A program made the position numbers and the translations under genes. Below the pieces are notes generated by a model that had not been told where the DNA came from, did not search any database, and saw only the letters and a list, made by a program, of their open reading frames with translations. A DNA stretch of 64,000 bases from JAMXLO01 sp963819855. Lineage in GTDB: Bacteria > Pseudomonadota > Alphaproteobacteria > Acetobacterales > Acetobacteraceae. Positions 8,152 through 17,548 of the stretch are shown one piece after another. How positions within the stretch are numbered: position 1 is the stretch's first letter; the number at the start of each line of letters is the position of its first letter. The DNA lies in NCBI GenBank assembly GCA_963819855.1, contig CAWFYC010000017.1, positions 27,804 through 91,803 of the forward strand. Direction: 5' to 3'.

Positions 8152-9135
8152 ATGACGGGCAAACTGAAGGTCGCGGTGCAGATGGACCCGATCGAACACA
8201 TCAACATCGACGCCGATTCCACGTTTGCGCTGATGCTGGAGGCCCAGCGTCGCGGCCACGCGCTGTGGCACTACGAGGTCCGCCACCTGGCACTGCGCGA
8301 AGGGGTCAGGCGTCAGGGCGAACGCCGCGAGGAACGCCTGCTCGCGCGCGTCCGCCCGGTCACCGTCGAACGCAAGCGCGGCGCGCACTACGCGTTCGGC
8401 GAAGCCATGCTGCTCGATCTCGCCACGATGGACGTGGTGCTGATGCGCCAGGACCCGCCGTTCGACATGGCGTACATCACCGCCACCCATCTGCTCGAGC
8501 ACATCCATCCGAAGACGCTGGTGGTGAACGACCCGGCCGCGGTGCGCAACGCGCCGGAGAAGCTGCTGGTCACGCATTTCCCCGAACTGATGCCGCCCAC
8601 CATGATCACCTGGGACCTCGAAGCGATCCGCTCGTTCCGCCAGGAATACCAGGACATCATCGTCAAGCCGCTGTTCGGCAACGGCGGCGCCGGCGTGTTC
8701 CGCATCAAGCCGGACGACGAGAACCTGGCAGCGCTGCTGGAGATGCACTTCGCACGCTCGCGCGAGCCGCTGATGTTCCAACGCTACGAACCCGCGGTAC
8801 GGCAAGGTGACAAGCGCATCATCCTGGTCGATGGCGAGCCGGTCGGCGTGGTGAACCGCGTGCCGGCCGCGGGCGAAGCGCGCTCCAACATGCATGTCGG
8901 GGGCCGGCCGGAGAAGTGCATACTGTCTGCCCGCGACCGCGAGATCTGTGCCGCGATCGGCCCGACGCTGCGCGCGCAGGGCATGATCTTCGTCGGCATC
9001 GACGTGATCGGCGACTGGCTGACCGAGATCAACGTCACCTCGCCGACCGGCATCCAGGAGATCGACCGTTTCGACGGCATCAACATCGCGGCGATGATCT
9101 GGGATCGCATCGAGGCGAGGCGTGGTCCTGACTAG
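8152..9135 (+). CDS. gshB: Glutathione synthetase
   Basis: A 327-residue ATP-grasp enzyme that joins gamma-glutamylcysteine and glycine in the cytoplasm. The N-terminal lobe starts LKVAVQMDPIEHINI. MRQDPPFDMAYITATHLLE and VVNDPAAVRNAPEKL are hallmark GshB segments. The ATP-grasp part includes IVKPLFGNGGAGVFRI, and the metal/substrate end is LTEINVTSPTGIQEID. Length matches E. coli GshB closely. The start at 8152 follows aggggatcgcc; an alternative ATG at 8131 would add seven residues. It diverges from marR across a 130-bp region that carries the palindrome, so its promoter may overlap that operator. Confidence 0.95.
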   Translation: MTGKLKVAVQMDPIEHINIDADSTFALMLEAQRRGHALWHYEVRHLALREGVRRQGERREERLLARVRPVTVERKRGAHYAFGEAMLLDLATMDVVLMRQDPPFDMAYITATHLLEHIHPKTLVVNDPAAVRNAPEKLLVTHFPELMPPTMITWDLEAIRSFRQEYQDIIVKPLFGNGGAGVFRIKPDDENLAALLEMHFARSREPLMFQRYEPAVRQGDKRIILVDGEPVGVVNRVPAAGEARSNMHVGGRPEKCILSARDREICAAIGPTLRAQGMIFVGIDVIGDWLTEINVTSPTGIQEIDRFDGINIAAMIWDRIEARRGPD

Positions 9136-9170
9136 GGCATTTTCGGACTGACCGGAACGATCACCTGGTC

Positions 9171-9267
9171 CGATGGGTTTCGCTGCGCTCTACCAATCCT
9201 ACGGTACCAACAGTGTCCCGCGTGCGCGCCAACTGGTAGGATGGGTAGAGCGCAGCGAAACCCATCG
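9171..9267. repeat. Long inverted repeat, family A
   Basis: The arms begin GATGGGTTTCGCTGCGCTCT and pair over about 32 bp with one mismatch. The loop is about 33 nt and contains GTGCGCGCCAACT. The element fills the gap after gshB and recurs at 26734-26817 with a diverged right arm. It could act as a terminator hairpin for gshB, but the recurrence suggests a non-autonomous repeat. Confidence 0.85.
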
Positions 9268-9306
9268 CTCCGTCGCGATTCCACGTTGCCTGAAACCGCT
9301 CTGGGT

Positions 9307-9588
9307 CTAATCCTCGCCTGTGTCCCCGGCGTTCTTGCGCACGATGGCCGCGGCGATCAGCACGAAGGCCGCGACACGAAGTAGATAGAACCAGATTTGA
9401 TTGGCCTCCGGTTGCTCGATCAACGAGACCAATGCCTGGTTCAACGCCAGCAGCCAGAATGCGGCGGTGAACGCCAGGAACAGGCTGTCGCGGCTGCGCA
9501 CCCAGAACCGGGCAAAGAACAGTCCGCCGGCGAGGAAACCAGCGGTAACCATGCCGGCGAGAAACATGTTGATTGCCGGATCGTTCAC
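9307..9588 (-). CDS. Small membrane protein (DUF5985-like), copy 2
   Basis: A 93-residue protein with three hydrophobic segments: MFLAGMVTAGFLAGGLFFARF, LFLAFTAAFWLLALNQALV split by a short charged loop (RSRDS), and a third around FYLLRVAAFVLIAAAIV. It ends in a charged tail KNAGDTGED. The GTG start overlaps the stop of the upstream, similarly built gene (GTGA), so the two are coupled. I link the pair to the DUF5985 family by overall pattern only. It probably sits in the inner membrane; function is unknown. The pair lies directly downstream of a Crp-family regulator on the same strand. Confidence 0.75.
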   Translation of the reverse strand: MNDPAINMFLAGMVTAGFLAGGLFFARFWVRSRDSLFLAFTAAFWLLALNQALVSLIEQPEANQIWFYLLRVAAFVLIAAAIVRKNAGDTGED

Positions 9589-9869
9589 CGGGATTCCCAG
9601 ATGAATCCGTACAGCAGCACAGCGACCGCCGCCAGCGATGTCACCAGCCGCAGGATGGTAAGATCTGTCGTCGGCAGCAACAGCACGTCCGCCGCCACCA
9701 CCAGGTTATTCATCGCCAGCAGCGCGAAACACAGCGCGCTCCAGATCAGCAGCTTCGTCCTGCTGCGGCGGTAGGCGCGCGCCAGCAAGTAGGCGCACAG
9801 CAGACTGGTCGCCACACATAACAGGTAAATGAACGCCTCAAGCTGCGACGCGCTCCACGCGATCGTCAT
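9585..9869 (-). CDS. Small membrane protein (DUF5985-like), copy 1
   Basis: A 94-residue protein with three predicted membrane segments: IYLLCVATSLLCAYLLARAY, LIWSALCFALLAMNNLVVAAD, and LRLVTSLAAVAVLLYGFIW near the C-terminus. Charged turns (RRSRTK) separate helices one and two, as in the downstream copy, so the two look like ancient paralogues working as a pair. The ATG is 12 bp after the stop of the Crp-family gene. No catalytic motif is visible and function is unknown. Confidence 0.75.
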   Translation of the reverse strand: MTIAWSASQLEAFIYLLCVATSLLCAYLLARAYRRSRTKLLIWSALCFALLAMNNLVVAADVLLLPTTDLTILRLVTSLAAVAVLLYGFIWESR

Positions 9870-9881
9870 GGGTGCGACGGG

Positions 9882-10658
9882 TCAGGTACTGCGCGCGCGG
9901 TTGCTGCGCAGCCGGAATGCGTCGCCAAACACCTTTTCCACCGGCGGCCGCGCAACCGCCTCACTGTCCGTCGGCCTGGGTTCGATCGCGCCGGCGTAGG
10001 CCCGCAGCCGCGAAACATCGTGCAGCAGCACGCGGGAGCCATGGGTCTCCACGCCATAGGCGCGCAACGCCATGAAGGCGCGTGACAGATTTTCGGCGCG
10101 GCAGCCAAGCCAGGGCGCCAGCAGCCCCTTGGTGATCGGCAACCGGAAATCCGCCTTGGTCGCGGCCGGCTCCTTGACCTGGCTCAGCAGATAGGTGCCG
10201 AGCCGCTGAGCCGCGACGCGGACCTTCAAGTCCACCACCTGCCGCGTCAGGCTGGCGAGTTCTGCCGACATCGCGCGCATCATCGCCATGGCGGCGGCCG
10301 GCTGGGTTGCCACCACCTGCCGCATGGTCTCGGCCGCAATGCGCACCAGGCGCGAGCCGGCGACCGCCTGTGCGCCCATCAGATAGGGTTCGTCGGTCAG
10401 CACGTTCGCCAGCACAAAACTGCTGGACGGCCCAAGCACGTCGATCACCGTGCTCGATGCGTCGGCTGAGGTACCGGTCAGACTCACGCGGCCATCGAGC
10501 AGCACGTACAGCGATTCCGGCAGCGCACCCTCCCGGAACAGGACATCGCCGGCCTCGATCTCGGCCAGATCGCCTGCCGCGGCCACGTGCCCCAGGGACT
10601 CGCCGTCCAGTTGGGCGAAGCCTGGCACCGTTCGGAGCATTGTCTCAATCGACTGCAT
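9882..10658 (-). CDS. Crp/Fnr-family transcriptional regulator
   Basis: A 258-residue protein with an N-terminal cyclic-nucleotide-binding-type beta-roll (FREGALPESLYVLLDGRVSL) and a C-terminal Crp-type helix-turn-helix. The recognition region is ITKGLLAPWLGCRAENLSRA near residues 180-199. No cysteine cluster of the FNR iron-sulphur type is seen, so an oxygen-sensing cluster is unlikely. The order resembles small-molecule or redox regulators such as NNR/DNR rather than classical Crp. A roughly 40-residue tail follows the DNA-binding domain. It lies 63 bp downstream of tamB and heads the two small membrane protein genes, which may be its co-transcribed targets. Confidence 0.88.
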   Translation of the reverse strand: MQSIETMLRTVPGFAQLDGESLGHVAAAGDLAEIEAGDVLFREGALPESLYVLLDGRVSLTGTSADASSTVIDVLGPSSSFVLANVLTDEPYLMGAQAVAGSRLVRIAAETMRQVVATQPAAAMAMMRAMSAELASLTRQVVDLKVRVAAQRLGTYLLSQVKEPAATKADFRLPITKGLLAPWLGCRAENLSRAFMALRAYGVETHGSRVLLHDVSRLRAYAGAIEPRPTDSEAVARPPVEKVFGDAFRLRSNRARST

Positions 10659-10721
10659 GTGCGGCCTTGCGTCACCAATGCCTGATCTCTCGTTACATGA
10701 ATGTGGCGGGCTATGCCACCG

Positions 10722-13700
10722 TCAATATTCGAACTGGTAGGTCACCCCGACACTGGAGCCGTTCGATGAGCCGGCCGCTCCGGTGGCGGAGCCGGAGCCG
10801 GTGCCCGCCGTCGCCTCCAGCTTCAGGCCCTTGGTGATGTCGAACTGCACGGTCGCCTGCGTGCCGCCGGACGCATTCTGTCTCGCGCCGAGATAGACGC
10901 GCGGCGCGATATAGCGTCCAGCCTCCAGGGCGGGACTGCCGTTGGCGCCGTTGCGTACCGCCAGTCGATCCAGGCCGAGACCCTGCCGTACCTTGTCGAG
11001 CGGATCGCCGATGCCGCCGGTGCCGGTCAGCGTCGCCAGGCTGGCGGCAATACTTGCCACCTCCAGCGCGCCAAGCCTGCCGACACCGCTGCCGAACAGC
11101 AGGTGCGCCAGCACCTCGTCCTGCGGCAGCGGCGGCACGCTGGACAGGGTGATCTTCGGATCATGCGCGGTGCCGCCGATGGTCAGGGTCGCGATGACGT
11201 TGCCGCTGGTGCTGCTGGCGACCAGGTTCAGCGCGGGATCGGTGATGCTGCCACCGTTGAAGCTGATCCGACCCTCGGTGAAATCGAGTGACCGCCCGGC
11301 CAGACTGATCCCGCCCCGACGCAGTTCGAAGCCACCCTCGGTACGGGGTGCCGTCGCGGTGCCGCCGAGCTTCATCGCGCCGCCGAATTCGACATCGAGA
11401 CCGCGGCCGCGGACATAGACCTGTTCCGGTGCTTCCAGCGCGATATTCAGGCCGATCACCGACGCGCTGGTCGGGGGGGCCGGCGGTGCACCTGGACGGT
11501 TCACCGGCAACACGGCGATGGCCGCGGGCATCCGTTCCGGGATGCGCACCTCGGCGCGCCGCACATGCACGGTGCCGCCGACCAGAAGTTGCCCCAGCGC
11601 CTCGCCGCGCAGCGTCAGATCGGCATCGAGCGATGCGGTGATCAGGTCGCTGGCCAGAGGTTGCGCGTTGCGCGCGGTCACGGTCAGGTCGACCGGCAAC
11701 CCGGGCGCCGTCACGCCGATACTGCCGCTCGTGATGATCGTGCCCGGTCCCGCCTTGGCGCTGAGCTGAGCGATACGCAGCGTGGTGCCGTTGCCCTCCA
11801 CCTGGGCGGCAATGTCGCTGAGATGCAGACCGCTGGCGAAATCCTGCACCTCACCGCCGGCGAGCCGTGCGCTCCCGGCCACGTTCGGAGCGGCGATGGT
11901 GCCGGTGATCGTCGCGTCCAGCGTCACCTGCCCACGCACCCGCCTGCCGCCGGCGGCCAGGATCGGGTCGAGCATGGCGAGATCGAGCGTCCCGCCGGCG
12001 CGCAGGTTCATCGCGCCCGCGGCCGCAAGCGGGGCACGGCCGGTCACGCTGATCCGCGACCCGCCGGCGGTGATGCGGGCGTCGATCCGCGCTTCGGTAC
12101 CGGCCAGATCGGCGTCCGCGGTGATGGCGGCAGGCGGCATGGCCCGGCCGGGGCCGCCACGGAGCCTGAGACCGGTGGCCGCGAGGCTGACCTTGCCGGT
12201 CGGCCGCGCCGACGTCCCGGTGATCCGTGCGTCCGCCCGCACCGTGCCGTCGGCGCCAACCAGGTCGGCCGGCAGGTTGCGCAGCGACGCCGTCAGATCG
12301 AGCGTCGCGGCGGCACGCCCGGATACTTCCAGCACCGCCTGGCGCAGGCCGAGGCGCAGCCGATCGATCGCCACCCCGTCGGAGAACCCGATGCGCGCAG
12401 GTGCCAAGAGCCGCACCGTCTGCTGCCGCCAGTCGGCCTCGAGCGACGCCAGGCTCAGTGTCCGGGCAGCGGCGTCGATGTTGGCGGCGGCATTGAGCCG
12501 CGCGGGCGCGCCATCGAGGTCGGGCAGCGTCGCCGCGAGCTTCACCTCCAGCGCGTTGACAGAGCCGCTGGCGCTCGCATGCAGCGTTCCCCCCAACCGG
12601 CCAATCTGGACTCCGTCCGCGTCGAGCCTGAAATCCAGGGCCGGCTGGGTCGCTCCCGGTGTGGCCGTGAGGGTCGCCCGCACGTTGCCGCCGATCGGCT
12701 GCCCCACCAGTGGCGCCAGGTCGGCAAGCCGGGTCATCGCCACGTGCAGGTTGCCGGTGGGGAGCATGGTCGCCGTCGGAAGTTGCAGCGCTCCGCCAGC
12801 TTCCAGGCTTTTCCACGCCGCGCGCTCGATGTCGATCGCCAGCCCGTCGCCCGCCTGCCGCAGCGCCACCGCGAGATCGACCGGAGCGCCGAGCAGATCG
12901 CCGCGCGCCGTGATCCGGCCGCTGGCATGCGTCGGCAGCCCACTGGCGTCGATCCGGACCGTCAGCGCACCGGATGACATGCCGCGCGCCGCCACGCTAC
13001 CGCCGATGTCGGCCGTCATGGTGAGGTCGTCGGTCGCGCCGACGATGGTTCCGGTGGCCCGTAGCTCGCCGCCCAGTTGCGGTTCGGCGGCGGCGAGATC
13101 GCGGACCGACAGCGACCACGCCAGATCGGCACGGTTGGCCGCGACCTGCCCGCTGGCCTCCATTGTGGCGGCATGGCCCGAGAACTCCAGCCGCGACAGG
13201 TGCAGATCGCCGTCGTGCAGCGTCGCGGCAAGGGCGATCCGGCCATCGTCGCCGACCAGCGCGGTGGCCTGAGGTTGCCCACCGGTCACTGACATCCTGC
13301 CGTCGGCGGCCAGCGTCGTGGTGCCGTCGTCGGTCGCAGCATGCAGGGTCAGCGCGAGGCTGCCCTGCAACGGGACCTGGCCCATCGCCGCGAACGGTGC
13401 GAGGTCGGCGAACTGAAGCGAGGCGTCCATGCTTTTCCGATCGCCGGTCAGTACGTCCGCATCGGCGGTGAACAGCCGGTGGCGCAGCGCGACATGCACC
13501 GGTCGGTCAGGCGCATTCAGCCTGGCGTCGGCCGTGATCGTCAGCGGATCGCCAGCGAGCAGCTCAGTGTTGGGTCCGGGTAGGTGCAGCCCGGTCACCT
13601 CGCCGTTCAGCCGGAGCTGCCCGGCGTTGCCGGCGATGTCGGCGGTGACCTGGTCGATGCGGGCACCGGCCGCGGTCAGAGCGTCGATCCGCAGGCGGCC

Positions 13701-14570
13701 CGCGGCATCCGGGGCAGCCCACGGGCCGTGCACATGCGCGTCGATCGTCACCGCTTGCCAGCCGATGTCCGCTCGTGGCTGCATGGCGGGCGCCCCCGCG
13801 GACACTGTCACGTCCGCGGTGTCGTGCTCCAGATCGAGCATGCCGCCAACCGTGGCGTGCAGCGGTCCAGCCGTCAGGGTCGCGCGGGTGACGACCGCGT
13901 CACGTGGTCCGTCGAGGTCAGCCTCCAGCGCCATTGTCCCCAGGTCGGGCAGCCCGGCCAAACCGGCGACCAGACCATGGGCAGGCTCGCTGGCGTGCAG
14001 CGTGGCTTGCAGACGTGTGGCAGCGGCCGTGCCGCTGATCGCGTAGCTGCCGCCGCCGTCGAGCTGGCGGATGTCGACACGGCCGGTGAAATCCGTCGGC
14101 GAGGCGAACTCGCCGGAACCATCCAGTGCGACGGCGACCATGGTGCCCGCCAATGCGGGGGCGATATCCAGCCGCGCGACGTGCAGCTCGTGCAAGACGA
14201 CCGGCACGGGCAAGCTTGAACTGCCGGAGGACGATCCGGTCGGAAGCCGCAAGGCGTCGATGTGATCAGCCTCGATCCGGTCGATCACGAGGCGCCGGTG
14301 CAGCAGTTGCAGAGGCGACCAGTCGAGATTGATACCCTCGATTGTGGCGTAGGCACCCTGTGTGTCGCGCAGTTCGAACCGCGCGACGTGCAGCGCATCG
14401 GGAAACCGCCCCGTGATTCCGGCCAGGCGGATGGTGTCTCCGGTCAGTCGTGGGGTCAGCCACGCGATTCCGCGCTGTCCCGGCGGGGTGTTGGCGGCCA
14501 CCAGCAATACCACCGGCAGCACAGCCAGTACCGCCAGCACCCAGCCAATCCACTTCGCCGCGCGACGCAT
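10722..14570 (-). CDS. tamB: Translocation and assembly module subunit TamB
   Basis: A 1282-residue protein with an N-terminal membrane anchor (WIGWVLAVLAVLPVVLLVAA) followed by a very long beta-rich repetitive region and the conserved C-terminal TamB (DUF490) domain. Typical C-terminal parts are GGFELRRGGISLAGRSLDF, GRISFNGGSITDPALNL and PPLPQDEVLAHLLFGSG. TamB spans the periplasm and works with the outer-membrane protein TamA, and is implicated in autotransporter assembly and phospholipid transport. The gene begins exactly where tamA ends (TGATG overlap), so the pair is co-transcribed and coupled. Length is in the family range. Large antisense open frames over this gene are composition artefacts. 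Confidence 0.95.
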   Translation of the reverse strand: MRRAAKWIGWVLAVLAVLPVVLLVAANTPPGQRGIAWLTPRLTGDTIRLAGITGRFPDALHVARFELRDTQGAYATIEGINLDWSPLQLLHRRLVIDRIEADHIDALRLPTGSSSGSSSLPVPVVLHELHVARLDIAPALAGTMVAVALDGSGEFASPTDFTGRVDIRQLDGGGSYAISGTAAATRLQATLHASEPAHGLVAGLAGLPDLGTMALEADLDGPRDAVVTRATLTAGPLHATVGGMLDLEHDTADVTVSAGAPAMQPRADIGWQAVTIDAHVHGPWAAPDAAGRLRIDALTAAGARIDQVTADIAGNAGQLRLNGEVTGLHLPGPNTELLAGDPLTITADARLNAPDRPVHVALRHRLFTADADVLTGDRKSMDASLQFADLAPFAAMGQVPLQGSLALTLHAATDDGTTTLAADGRMSVTGGQPQATALVGDDGRIALAATLHDGDLHLSRLEFSGHAATMEASGQVAANRADLAWSLSVRDLAAAEPQLGGELRATGTIVGATDDLTMTADIGGSVAARGMSSGALTVRIDASGLPTHASGRITARGDLLGAPVDLAVALRQAGDGLAIDIERAAWKSLEAGGALQLPTATMLPTGNLHVAMTRLADLAPLVGQPIGGNVRATLTATPGATQPALDFRLDADGVQIGRLGGTLHASASGSVNALEVKLAATLPDLDGAPARLNAAANIDAAARTLSLASLEADWRQQTVRLLAPARIGFSDGVAIDRLRLGLRQAVLEVSGRAAATLDLTASLRNLPADLVGADGTVRADARITGTSARPTGKVSLAATGLRLRGGPGRAMPPAAITADADLAGTEARIDARITAGGSRISVTGRAPLAAAGAMNLRAGGTLDLAMLDPILAAGGRRVRGQVTLDATITGTIAAPNVAGSARLAGGEVQDFASGLHLSDIAAQVEGNGTTLRIAQLSAKAGPGTIITSGSIGVTAPGLPVDLTVTARNAQPLASDLITASLDADLTLRGEALGQLLVGGTVHVRRAEVRIPERMPAAIAVLPVNRPGAPPAPPTSASVIGLNIALEAPEQVYVRGRGLDVEFGGAMKLGGTATAPRTEGGFELRRGGISLAGRSLDFTEGRISFNGGSITDPALNLVASSTSGNVIATLTIGGTAHDPKITLSSVPPLPQDEVLAHLLFGSGVGRLGALEVASIAASLATLTGTGGIGDPLDKVRQGLGLDRLAVRNGANGSPALEAGRYIAPRVYLGARQNASGGTQATVQFDITKGLKLEATAGTGSGSATGAAGSSNGSSVGVTYQFEY

Positions 14571-16391
14571 CAGAAGGCCTGCCCGATCCCGATGTACAGT
14601 TCGAAAGCGTCGCCGTGGGCCTCGCGGTTCAATGGAATTGCGACATCAAGACGAATTGGCCCGATCGAGGTGTAATACCGTGCCCCGATACCTGCTCCCA
14701 CCCGCCAGTTGCTGGTGAACGGCGAGCCTTCGGCGGCCACCTGGCCGGCATCGACGAATGCCACCACGCCGTAGTGCTCCAGGATGCGCTGGCGCAATTC
14801 GACCGACGCCGCGCTGACGGCGGTGCCGCCGGTCGGCTTGCCGTCCGGAAATTGCGGGCCGATCGACTGATACCGGAAGCCGCGCACGGTGCCCGAGCCG
14901 CCGGCATAGAAGCGCTGGTCGGGCGGCAGGCTGAACACGTTGGCGCCGAACGCCTTGCCCACCAGGCCGCGCACCGCCACTACGCTGCGCCCGCTGCCGC
15001 TGAGATCGAAATAGGCGGAGCCGGAAAGCTGCGCGATGGTGAAGGTGGCGCTGGTGCCGCCGAGCGACTGAGTGGGCGTCAGCAGCAGTGTGGCGCGGAC
15101 GCCGTCGGTCGGATCCAGCAGGTTGTTCGTATTATCGAATTGCACCGACAGCGGCAGGCCGACCAGGTCGTAGCGGCGAGTCACGAATTCCTGAGTTATG
15201 TCCTCCTGCTCGCCGCTGACGCCGATGCCCACCGTCCAATGGGCCGACAGCTTCCGGCTGAGCTCGATCTTCTGCGTCAGCGCCCGCTGGTCGTACGCAT
15301 CCAGACTCTGATCGACGGCGCCGAGACTCGACCGTCAGCGCCTGATCGCGCGCCAAAAAATCCGGCTTGATGAACTGGATGTTGAGATTGTAGCCGGGCT
15401 TCTGCACCGCGTTGCCGCCGAGCTGGATGCCGCCGGTGATGTTGAGCTGCTCGGCGTTGCCGAACAGGTTGCGGTGATGCCAGCCGGCGGTGAGATTGGC
15501 GCCGAGGTCGGTCGAGTACGCCGCGCCGACGTCGACCGAGTGCAGCGGCCGCTCGGTGACGTCGATCAGGATCGGGATCGTCCCGTCGGGATCGACCTGC
15601 TCGCCAGGCTGGACGCGTACCACCGAGAAGACGCCGATCCCTGCCAGGTCCTCGCGCGCCGCCTGCAGCTGCGTCGGGCTGAAACGTTCACCGGAATGCA
15701 GCAGCAGCCGGCGGCGGACATAGTCCTCGTTCACCGTTTTCAGGCCGGTGATGCGGATCGCGCCGATGTTGGCGTACGGCCCCTCGGTCGCGCGAAAGTC
15801 CACGTCCAGAAGCTGCTCGGCCGGCCGCAGGTTGACCGGTGGCAACTCGACGCGTGCCAGCGGGTGGCCCGCCTCGCGAATCGCCGACAGCAGCCGCTGC
15901 TGCGCCGCCAGCACATCGGCCGCGACCGCCGGCGCCCCCGGTATCAGGCCAAGCTGGTCGCGCGCCGACGGCGGCACGTCGCCCTCGATCGAGACACGGC
16001 CGAGGTGGAACAACGGTCCCGGCTCGAAGTTGGCTGCTACCGGGACCGGCGGGTCGACGGGTGCCCGTTGCAGCAGATCCGGCAGATCGGCTTCGTCGAG
16101 CTGCCTGCCGTCCACGGTCAACGTCACCTTCGCCGCGTAATAGCCGAAGCTGGTCAACGCGGTCTCGAAGCGGCCGGCGTCGTCGCGCGCCCGGGTGACC
16201 AACGCGAACGGACCGACCGGCGCCTTCTCGCGCAGCGACACCAGTTGTGAGGAGTCGTGCAGCGCCTGGTCCAACGCGGCATTGCCGGTCGGCGCGAGGG
16301 TCACCGTGTAGGGCTGCGGATCGGCGCCAAGCGCGGCCCCGCGGACCAGCAGGAGCGTGGCGATGAGCGGAACGAGGAGCAGTCGGCGCAT
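14570..16391 (-). pseudogene. tamA: Outer-membrane assembly factor TamA (BamA/Omp85 family), frameshifted
   Basis: With one base removed this is a protein of about 606 residues: signal peptide (LLLVPLIATLLLVRGAALGA), POTRA domains (FHLGRVSIEGDVPP; IGAIRITGLKTVNEDYVRR) and a 16-strand Omp85 barrel. Barrel signatures are DQRFYAGGSGTVRGFRYQS and the terminal strand ELYIGIGQAF ending in phenylalanine. The first frame stops making sense after DQALTVE at about 15326; the barrel resumes as LGAVDQSLDAYDQRAL in the next frame. Removal of one base within 15322-15329 restores continuity. TamA is an outer-membrane insertase partner of TamB. Since intact tamB follows, an error in the sequence is more likely than a dead gene. 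The start at 16391 gives the signal peptide. Confidence 0.9.
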
Positions 16392-16454
16392 GGCCCGCAG
16401 CGTAGCCGCTGCAAGTTCCGTCAAGTGTCACGGTTGCGCCATTGTTAGGAATCG

Positions 16455-17426
16455 GTGCGCAAGCTATCTCGGCACATCATGAGGGGAACCTCCCGTCATC
16501 CGCGCCGCCTGGCCGCCCGCCGTCCCGTGCTGGCGCGCGACGATGTGTCCGGCGATGCCGCGCTCCTGCCGATCGCCGGCGGCGCCCTGGGGATACTGCG
16601 CCCGATTCGGGTCGCGCGCCGCGGCGGGGGCGTGTTGCTGTGGACGCTATCATGCATGCCGATCCAGGCGGTGTGCCTGGCGCTGCCCGGGCGCCCGAAG
16701 GTGGCGTTCGCCCGCCTCTACTGGTCCGTTGTGTGCCGCCTGCTCGGACTTCGGGTGCGGATGATCGGCGCTGCCGCGGAACCAGCCGGCGGCCGGTCCG
16801 TGGTATTCGTCTCCAACCATTCGTCGTGGCTCGATGTACCGGTGCTCGGGGGGCGGCTCGACGCCTGCTTCGTGTCCAAGGACGAGGTGGGGCGCTGGCC
16901 GTTCGTGGGAACCATCGCGCGGCTCGGCCGCACCGTGTTTGTCTCGCGCCAGCGTCACGCGACCGGTCGCGAGCGCGATGTGCTGCGCGAGCGGCTTGCT
17001 GTCGGCGACAATCTGCTGCTGTTCCCGGAAGGCACCACGTCCGACGGATCGCGCGTACTGCCGTTCCGCAGTTCGTTCTTTGCGATCGCCGAAGGTGCCG
17101 ATCCGCCGCTGATTCAGCCGGTTTCGGTGGTCTACGACCGATTGGGCGGATTGCCGACCGGGAGGGCGAGCCGGCCGGTGTTTGCCTGGTATGGCGACAT
17201 GGACCTGGCATCGCATTTCTGGCGCTTCGGCCAGCGCCGCGGACTGCGCGTCAGCATCCTGCTGCTGCCGCCGCTCGATCCGGCGCGCTTCGCCAGCCGC
17301 AAGGCGTTGTCGCACGCGGTATGGCGGGCTGTGGCAGATGGTGCCTCGACGCTGCGGCAGAACCGGCCGGTGCCGGAATCCGTGATCGCAGCCGAGACGA
17401 CGATGGTGGAGCCGGCTTATGGCTGA
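16455..17426 (+). CDS. Lysophospholipid (1-acyl-glycerol-3-phosphate) acyltransferase, PlsC type
   Basis: A 323-residue member of the PlsC acyltransferase family. The HX4D catalytic motif is NHSSWLD near residues 121-127 and the second block is FPEGTTSDG near 190-198. One hydrophobic segment precedes the catalytic domain (VLLWTLSCMPIQAVCLALPG). Enzymes of this type acylate lysophosphatidic acid or related lipids, including ornithine lipids, at the inner-membrane face. The GTG start at 16455 follows TTAGGAATCG. It diverges from tamA over 63 bp and precedes miaB, phoH, ybeY and corC, a conserved neighbourhood in alphaproteobacteria. Confidence 0.92.
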   Translation: MRKLSRHIMRGTSRHPRRLAARRPVLARDDVSGDAALLPIAGGALGILRPIRVARRGGGVLLWTLSCMPIQAVCLALPGRPKVAFARLYWSVVCRLLGLRVRMIGAAAEPAGGRSVVFVSNHSSWLDVPVLGGRLDACFVSKDEVGRWPFVGTIARLGRTVFVSRQRHATGRERDVLRERLAVGDNLLLFPEGTTSDGSRVLPFRSSFFAIAEGADPPLIQPVSVVYDRLGGLPTGRASRPVFAWYGDMDLASHFWRFGQRRGLRVSILLLPPLDPARFASRKALSHAVWRAVADGASTLRQNRPVPESVIAAETTMVEPAYG

Positions 17427-17548
17427 CCGATTACGATGGCGGTTGACAGGATGACGGGGTTTCCTGCCAGACTGCGGCCTGACCCAGGAGGCAAACCGGA
17501 ACTGCAGCGCTTGACCCGACCGACCGGCCTGATGACCACTCCGTATCG

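Noticed and set aside
11565..13272. Long plus-strand frames across tamB
   Set aside because: Composition is R/A/G-rich with no domain; tamB on the minus strand is clear along its full length.
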